Below the pieces are notes generated by a model. It had not been told where the DNA came from, made no database searches, and saw only the letters and a program-made list of their open reading frames with translations. From Albugo candida (lineage: Eukaryota > Oomycota > Peronosporomycetes > Albuginales), in the NCBI GenBank assembly GCA_040437565.1, contig JBDOQK010000022.1, positions 310,001 through 374,000 of the forward strand: a stretch of DNA of 64,000 bases, read 5' to 3'. How positions within the stretch are numbered: position 1 is the first letter of the stretch; the number at the start of each line of letters is the position of its first letter. Below, piece after piece: positions 58,261 to 64,000 of the stretch. The position numbers were made by a program, and so were the translations under genes.

Positions 58261-60960
58261 TGTGATAGAAAAAATGCGATAAATTGAAAACTATATCCAG
58301 ACTAGAATAGCAGGTCTGGCATCGTGTTAACTTCGATGCTTGATTCCGATGAAGATAGAAGAAAGTCTAGATCAAGTTCCATCACCGTAACACGCATCTT
58401 CGAAGGGGGAATGACGTAGGATAGACAAGTATTGCTTCGATTTTTACAGATATTCAAGATCGACTAGTTTGTGCATTCCTTTGTTCGATGTAACCAATTT
58501 CATTCGTGCGAGAAATCACGGCATCAAACTTACGTATCAGATGACGACGATAAAAATCCTATTGGAACTGAAGAAAGATGCAAGCATCTTAATAAAGATG
58601 TGCTTATATTATCGAGTAGTTAGATAAAACATGTACAGAGTACGCCGGAAGAAGCTCTCCTTGCAAACATTGCAATGAGATTACAAGTTTGGATGTTTCC
58701 CAGAGAACTCTTCAAGTTCATCAAATATGATGTAATCAACAACGATCCGTTCAGCTGCATTTGTCTGATACCGACCCGTTAGCAGACTCGATGAAAGCCG
58801 TATATTTCTTGCTAAAATGGTTTCTAACTCTGCCTGTTTTCCTGATATATATTTTCAGACCAAGAAACTGATTATAAAAGGATTCCTTTCGTCAATTCAG
58901 TGGGCACTTGGATCACTCCATCACTTTATCAGCCAATACATCATGCGCGCATATATACTGGCTGAACGAGCGAAGAGAAAGGTACTTAAATGTACAAGGG
59001 TACTTCCTAGAGAATATAGAACGCAGCCAGATAAGAGACCCTATATTGTATTTTAATACTGTCACCATTCACATAAGTCGATAGAACAATCCACACCGAG
59101 AGCTTCTGAGAATACGCGATCTACATTCAAACTGGAGTTTCATCTGTTTGCATCCATTGATGCGTTCATTGTGGCTACATATAGGAATCGAATAAATTAA
59201 AGATAAAGAGCAGATAAATTGAGTACGTGACTGAAGTAGTGCGATTCAAGTGAAGGAGTACAAGGAGTACAATGATTATAAAATGAACGTAACAAGCTGT
59301 TGAGCATCTATGCCACAAGCAGAGAAGTATTGTTCACGTCATCTCCACACAAGAATCCTAGCTTTTTGAAAGCCTATTTTGATGAGTTTCATCTCGCCGA
59401 TGACCAGTATATTCGATTTGATCTGAACAGAGCGGCATTTGAAAATCTATGCACATGATTTACTACTAGTGTAGCAATTCATCCATTTCTTGTGTTTCCT
59501 TAGTTTTTCTCCAATGCTTTCTATATCACTACTCTCTTCTCTGAACATCTACATACTTTTCCCTAGACACACTACTTTGTTGCTCAAGTAACTGAACAGG
59601 CAATGACAACCTTCGCTTTCAACCGGGCTACAAATGCGTCACAACTCAAGTTCAATTATGATTCGACAAGACATGTTCTTCTTTCTGCATCTCAACTTTG
59701 ATCAAATGAATTACTACATGGCGCTCGGGTCTCTGACCACGAGTCTTTGATATTAGTTGCACTTGAAATAGGAGGACATGTCTTCGAGCTTAACGGAATG
59801 ATAGCTTTACACCCGCATCAGATATATATATCTCATTTTGTATTCGCCCCGAGATGAGATGAATTGGAAGTTCCTATAAATGACTCAAACATTTGTAGAT
59901 TTCAAGCTTCTTTCCACGGATAAGGTTCACCTTCGCGTCGACGCGTACTGATTGTGCTCCTGGATGAGGATTCATGACATATGTTTCAACAGCGGTATTT
60001 TCCAATTGATTAAATCTGTTTTTATCACGTCACAGCTTGTTAAAAAATGTCTTTTCGCGACGTCACTTCTAACGCGCGAAATGCTGTGATGTTCAAGTTG
60101 CACGTTAGGCCTTCATAATCAACTTCAAAATTACACCGCGTTTCGACTCAGAAATGCACTCATTCCATCCCACCTCTATGCATTCGCTCTTCATCTTTTT
60201 CGTCGATTTCATCATCGTCTTTTCCTCTTTGTGATAGCATCAAGGATTTGATTACAAAAAGAAATCTAAATTTAGCAGATCCTTATAGGCGTTGATGCGC
60301 TGAGGTAAGTCTTCCATCGCATATATTTCAATAGCTTTACAAGCCAATTTGGCAACGATGCTGATGTGATATGCCAGAGATATGGGTATCCTTATTTCTT
60401 TTTTATAGCTTTGAATAATACTATCTTTAACGTCGTTTATCACAATCCATTCGCTTATCTTTGTATTCATTTCTACCGGGTCAATTCCCAACGAATCAAT
60501 AATCATTATAGCGTCTACACTTAGTCTCAGTATAGGATTTCTTTATTTTCTGATCATAAGGGATGTCCTGCGCTCGTAGATCAAGACACTTCAATTATCG
60601 CTCTCAGAATCAAAACAGTATCTAAGAAAGGCTTTAGCTAACAGAGCATTCTCATGATCCTGCAGGGAACATAATAGAAAGACGAATCAGCATTCCTAGC
60701 GTTTATTTTGTTGTTCCATAAGATAGAAAGTTGCTGTGATGAAAATATTCTGTCTCTTAAACGGTAGGTAAAATGCAGCGCCACTGCAGCCAAATTTGAA
60801 TAAAGCGACGAACATGCAGAGTGTCGTGCACATCAGCATATACATCAGATATAAATGAGCAGGGAAAACGACTACCACAGTCAGACCATACTTATTGACT
60901 CAAGATTGTATGTAACATATTTTGAATCTGGCAACAGAGTATGACCAACCCAACATTGTC
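58261..60960. other. Region without a recognisable gene
   Basis: The frame at 60252-60506 (minus, 84 codons, with AYHISIVAKLACKAIEIYAM) is protein-like but unplaced. Elsewhere there are only short chance frames in AT-rich DNA. It separates the LINE from the CCG copy 5 neighbourhood. Confidence 0.4.
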
Positions 60961-61014
60961 TCAGTTTGATAAATGTAAGAGTGGAAAGAGGCGATGAAGA
61001 ATCGGTATGGTGCA

Positions 61015-61160
61015 GCACGAACACGAAAAAGTCTTATCTGGCTGGGTGCGCTCCATTTTTTACTAGATCAGCTATAGCATTGTTGGAACACGTAATCAGG
61101 ATCGTCGAGCAAAACTATGCAGATGTGTGGATTCTTTCTCACAGAAAATGACTAAGAATG
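61015..61160 (-). pseudogene. CCG-downstream module after CCG copy 5
   Basis: About 500 bp beyond the end of copy 5, on the same strand, reading ICIVLLDDPDYVFQQCYS in one frame and NNAIADLVKNGAHPARQDFF in another. It provides the uninterrupted form of the site into which the SINE at 2462 was inserted. Interrupted frame; function unknown. Confidence 0.42.
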
Positions 61161-61653
61161 CGGGACACATATGCTTACATTGAGAAGAGTTGGGTAAGCG
61201 TTCGAGAGATTCGCAATGACGTTCGATAGCGGAAATGATACAGCGAAAATCTTTTCTATGTGATCGCGTTCAATATTTCAGAGTATTGAGATTCGTGAGA
61301 CAAAGGTTTCGGAACAGTAATGACTTGGGAACGTTTGTATTGATGGCCGCAATGGTTGGATGCAATACATCAAGGCGGGTAGATAACCAAAGATTTCGCT
61401 TTTATGTATATATGGGAGTAGTGACAGTATGATAATGTATTTCTTTTCCTTCAAATGTAGAAAGCCTCGCAATAAATTCAAAGCCAGAGTCATAGCGTAG
61501 TCAGGCATGTTACCCCTGCTAGATTTTGGGAATGGTAAAGATTGCATGGTGGTGGGTTTGTTTCTACAAAGTTTGATAATAACTCGCAGAGAACTCAATG
61601 AAGACCTAACAAAGAATCCAAGCTGATCTATAGCTCTCCGGATTTCTAGAAGC

Positions 61654-63348
61654 CTAGTCAAACATACTCGCTTTAGCAGGAGTCCATTTCATGCGGAAGC
61701 GACTAGCTTTGCATCATGCGAACCTTCTTTTAATTGAATCCGAAGACATCGGTCGAATCATTGAGATATCCAACACTTGCCCACCATCCATTTCTAAAGT
61801 TCCACACCTTTTCTGACAAGTAGATTCTTCTGGAAAACCTACCATCCAAAATAACGGAGGTGTACAAAGGTAAGTTCAAATTGAAATTTATCAATGGTAG
61901 AGCATAATTGACGCAAATCTGTGATTATAATATCCAACCTTGAGGTCAAGCAAGTAAAGCATGCTATGTTGGGAGTTACCGGGCGTCCTGTAGTGACTAA
62001 ATGTCTGATATTTGGAAATGAGGGCGCCATGCTATCATATATACGCCTGGAAGATGGCATATGAAAAGAGTGACAAAATTGGTTTGGAATAAAAGTCACT
62101 TTCTTGCAAAGCTTCGCCCCTAACTCTGATCCAAATGAAATGCATCCAGACATGGTGTACAAGGCTTTTTCCGAAAAAAACAAAAAATCAATGCTTGAAA
62201 GGATTCTCGCATCATTTTAAGATACACGCTCCAAGCAAACCTTACACCACTCGCGCTTTCCCAGCTCATGTTCTACCCACATACAACTTGAAGTTTGCGG
62301 TATAAGCATTGTTTCCTGGACGGCTTCTTTCTTCTTGAGATCTCTTTGTACCATATTGTAGTAGATCTTGCCTTGGAGAGGTGAAATTCCAGTACTATTT
62401 CTAAAAGAGGTTTATACACCATTTTTTTGGGTGAAAAGCGATCTGTCCGCAAGTATGTGCACACTGATAAATCTTGTGTGCCTCCTTCACGATATCCTTC
62501 ATAGCCATACTCGATGGTGGATAGAGAAGCCACTATTGCCATTCCAGATGAAACATAAGACATACAAGCAAGCCATTCTCTTCTTTGTTCGTGACTTGTG
62601 AATAACTGGATGCATTGTGGCGTCCATTTCAAAGTCCGATGAATAGCTGTTACTGCAGAAGCCAATTGATGGGGACCTGTATAGTCAACCGAATTGGGAA
62701 CAATGATATGGTCTAACGAATACAAAAAAGGCGAGGATAGTTTTTCGACCAGATAATCACAATATTCAGCACCAAATTCGAATATAATTCCACTGCATAG
62801 ACCTGAAAATGAACAAGGCTCGAAAATGTTGCGGCGATGTGTGTGAAGTACATGCAAATAGTGTTCCTTGTCACCATTGTAATGAGTTGTAATTTCTGTA
62901 TGCCTTCGGAGCCGCTCGTCATTCTGAGACAGATGCCGCAATCAAAACTCGTTTGCACACTTGTGAGAATGCACAGCGGCTTCAGCTGTCGATTTACTGC
63001 AACTCCTAGATTCGATGAAGATGGCAGGGACTCCACATGCTCAAGAATCGTCACTGTGACGGAGCCTCATTTAGTTTCATGCCGACAGTCAACTTTTGCG
63101 CTCACAAAAGAACACGCCTGACCAGATGCTTGGAATTTTGCTGTGGTAAACTGCGAAGTCGAGTCGTGCGTAGAGATAGACGTCAGTGAAAGACGATCCA
63201 GTCCGGCAATATCTACCAGGCAGGACTGGCACTGGCTTAGGTAACTTTTGTAAGTGAATTTTATGGTGATTATTCCTCGCTGGTTGGCCGCAGTAACCGT
63301 GTCTAGAAGCCATAGAAATGAGAATAGAAGCCAATGTTGATGCACCAT
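61654..63348 (-). pseudogene. Broken CCG-class effector gene (CCG copy 5)
   Basis: Starts at ATG 63348 with the signal peptide MVHQHWLLFSFLWLLDTVTA. Then follow CQSCLVDIAG (63.2 kb), CGICLRMTSG (62.95 kb), HYLHVLHTHRRN with FGAEYCDYLVEKL (62.85-62.7 kb), a CISFGSEL and CKKVTFIPNQFC stretch (62.15-62.05 kb), CFTCLTSRLD (61.95 kb) and a C-terminal AKASMFD-like end (61.66 kb). The order equals that of the intact copies. About five breaks split it. Segment preservation is lower than in copy 3, suggesting earlier loss. Confidence 0.75.
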
Positions 63349-63454
63349 GATCCGACAACTCAGAAGTGAGAGATACATTTGAACGTCGGCAAACCCTGTA
63401 AGTTGTCGGCTCCTTCAGACCAGTTGTTTCGTTGTGAAAGCTGTGTACTGTACA

Positions 63455-63554
63455 NNNNNNNNNNNNNNNNNNNNNNNNNNNNNNNNNNNNNNNNNNNNNN
63501 NNNNNNNNNNNNNNNNNNNNNNNNNNNNNNNNNNNNNNNNNNNNNNNNNNNNNN
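63455..63554. other. Assembly gap (100 N)
   Basis: N run about 105 bp upstream of CCG copy 5, in its presumed promoter. No repeated flank seen. Confidence 0.95.
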
Positions 63555-64000
63555 GTACAACGCCATTCGTCGTTTTTTTCTATACCTCCAATGCCCTATT
63601 TCCTATCATCCTAGGCCAAACACTGTACATAGACATTCCTCTTTTGTTAGAATACCTTGTCTGCCTTATTTCCTTTCATTCCATCCACGAAAGAAAAAAT
63701 GAACAAAAAGGTCAAACTTTGAGGCGTATCAACACCATGAAAAAAACGATATGCACAATGTTATTGCAACTAAATGTTCCGCACTTCAAAATCTATCGTT
63801 TAGTGCAAGAAAAATTGGCAAAGCTTTCCAATCCGGGTGTCTGATACACTTTGAACTTGGTCAAAAAACGCTGGTTCTAGGAGTGTTGCACCATATTGGA
63901 GTTCGCGGAAAACGGTCGAGCGAGACGAGACCCGATAAGCAAGACAACGGTAAGCGTAGGAGGCGGCGTACAACAGGTACAGAGTCGAATCATGCTGCTC
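63555..64000. other. Right edge, no recognisable gene
   Basis: Short frames only. A plus-strand frame (to 63844) runs out of the gap but has no family features. Confidence 0.45.

Noticed and set aside
1-64000. CRISPR arrays, rRNA genes, bacterial-type operons
   Set aside because: No regularly spaced repeats, no rRNA-like blocks and no closely packed genes with ribosome binding sites were seen; the content is eukaryotic.

Overview
The window looks like a gene-poor, repeat-packed stretch of a white-rust oomycete genome (Albugo type). The main reason is a family of secreted, cysteine-rich proteins that carry the CX2CX5G ('CCG') motif up to several times each. That motif marks a class of candidate effectors known from Albugo candida and A. 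laibachii. No housekeeping gene is recognisable anywhere in the 64 kb.

Layout. 0-3 kb: an apparently intact CCG gene running off the left edge (minus), its upstream block, and a tRNA-headed SINE with a 16-bp target duplication. 4.7-7.6 kb: a decayed MULE transposon. 7.8-15.9 kb: an old Ty1/copia element, LINE pieces and a third copia LTR. 16-19.5 kb: AT-rich DNA with two strong hairpins. 19.5-21.2 kb: an intact CCG gene (plus). 23.5-28 kb: a Ty3/gypsy integrase scrap and a large DDE transposon. 28.4-31 kb: a shrunken Ty3/gypsy chromovirus with a 5-bp target duplication. 31.3-32.3 kb: a TIR element carrying a copia fragment. 37.4-38.7 kb: a Tc1/mariner element with TA ends. 42-63.3 kb: three more CCG copies, all minus: one broken, one intact (616 codons), one broken. 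A MULE with a second TIR transposon inside it sits directly upstream of the first broken one. 53.4-58.3 kb: a decayed LINE.

The CCG copies appear to have spread as a unit. A block with inverted CCAAT-like motifs lies upstream of at least three of them, and a short conserved module lies downstream of four. The module also occurs without a CCG gene near 2.4-3.0 kb and 39.6 kb, suggesting lost copies.

Ten runs of 100 N are present. At six of them the sequence before the gap is repeated exactly after it (69 to 1,058 bp). These are best read as unmerged contig ends, so several apparent duplications and element lengths here are assembly artefacts.
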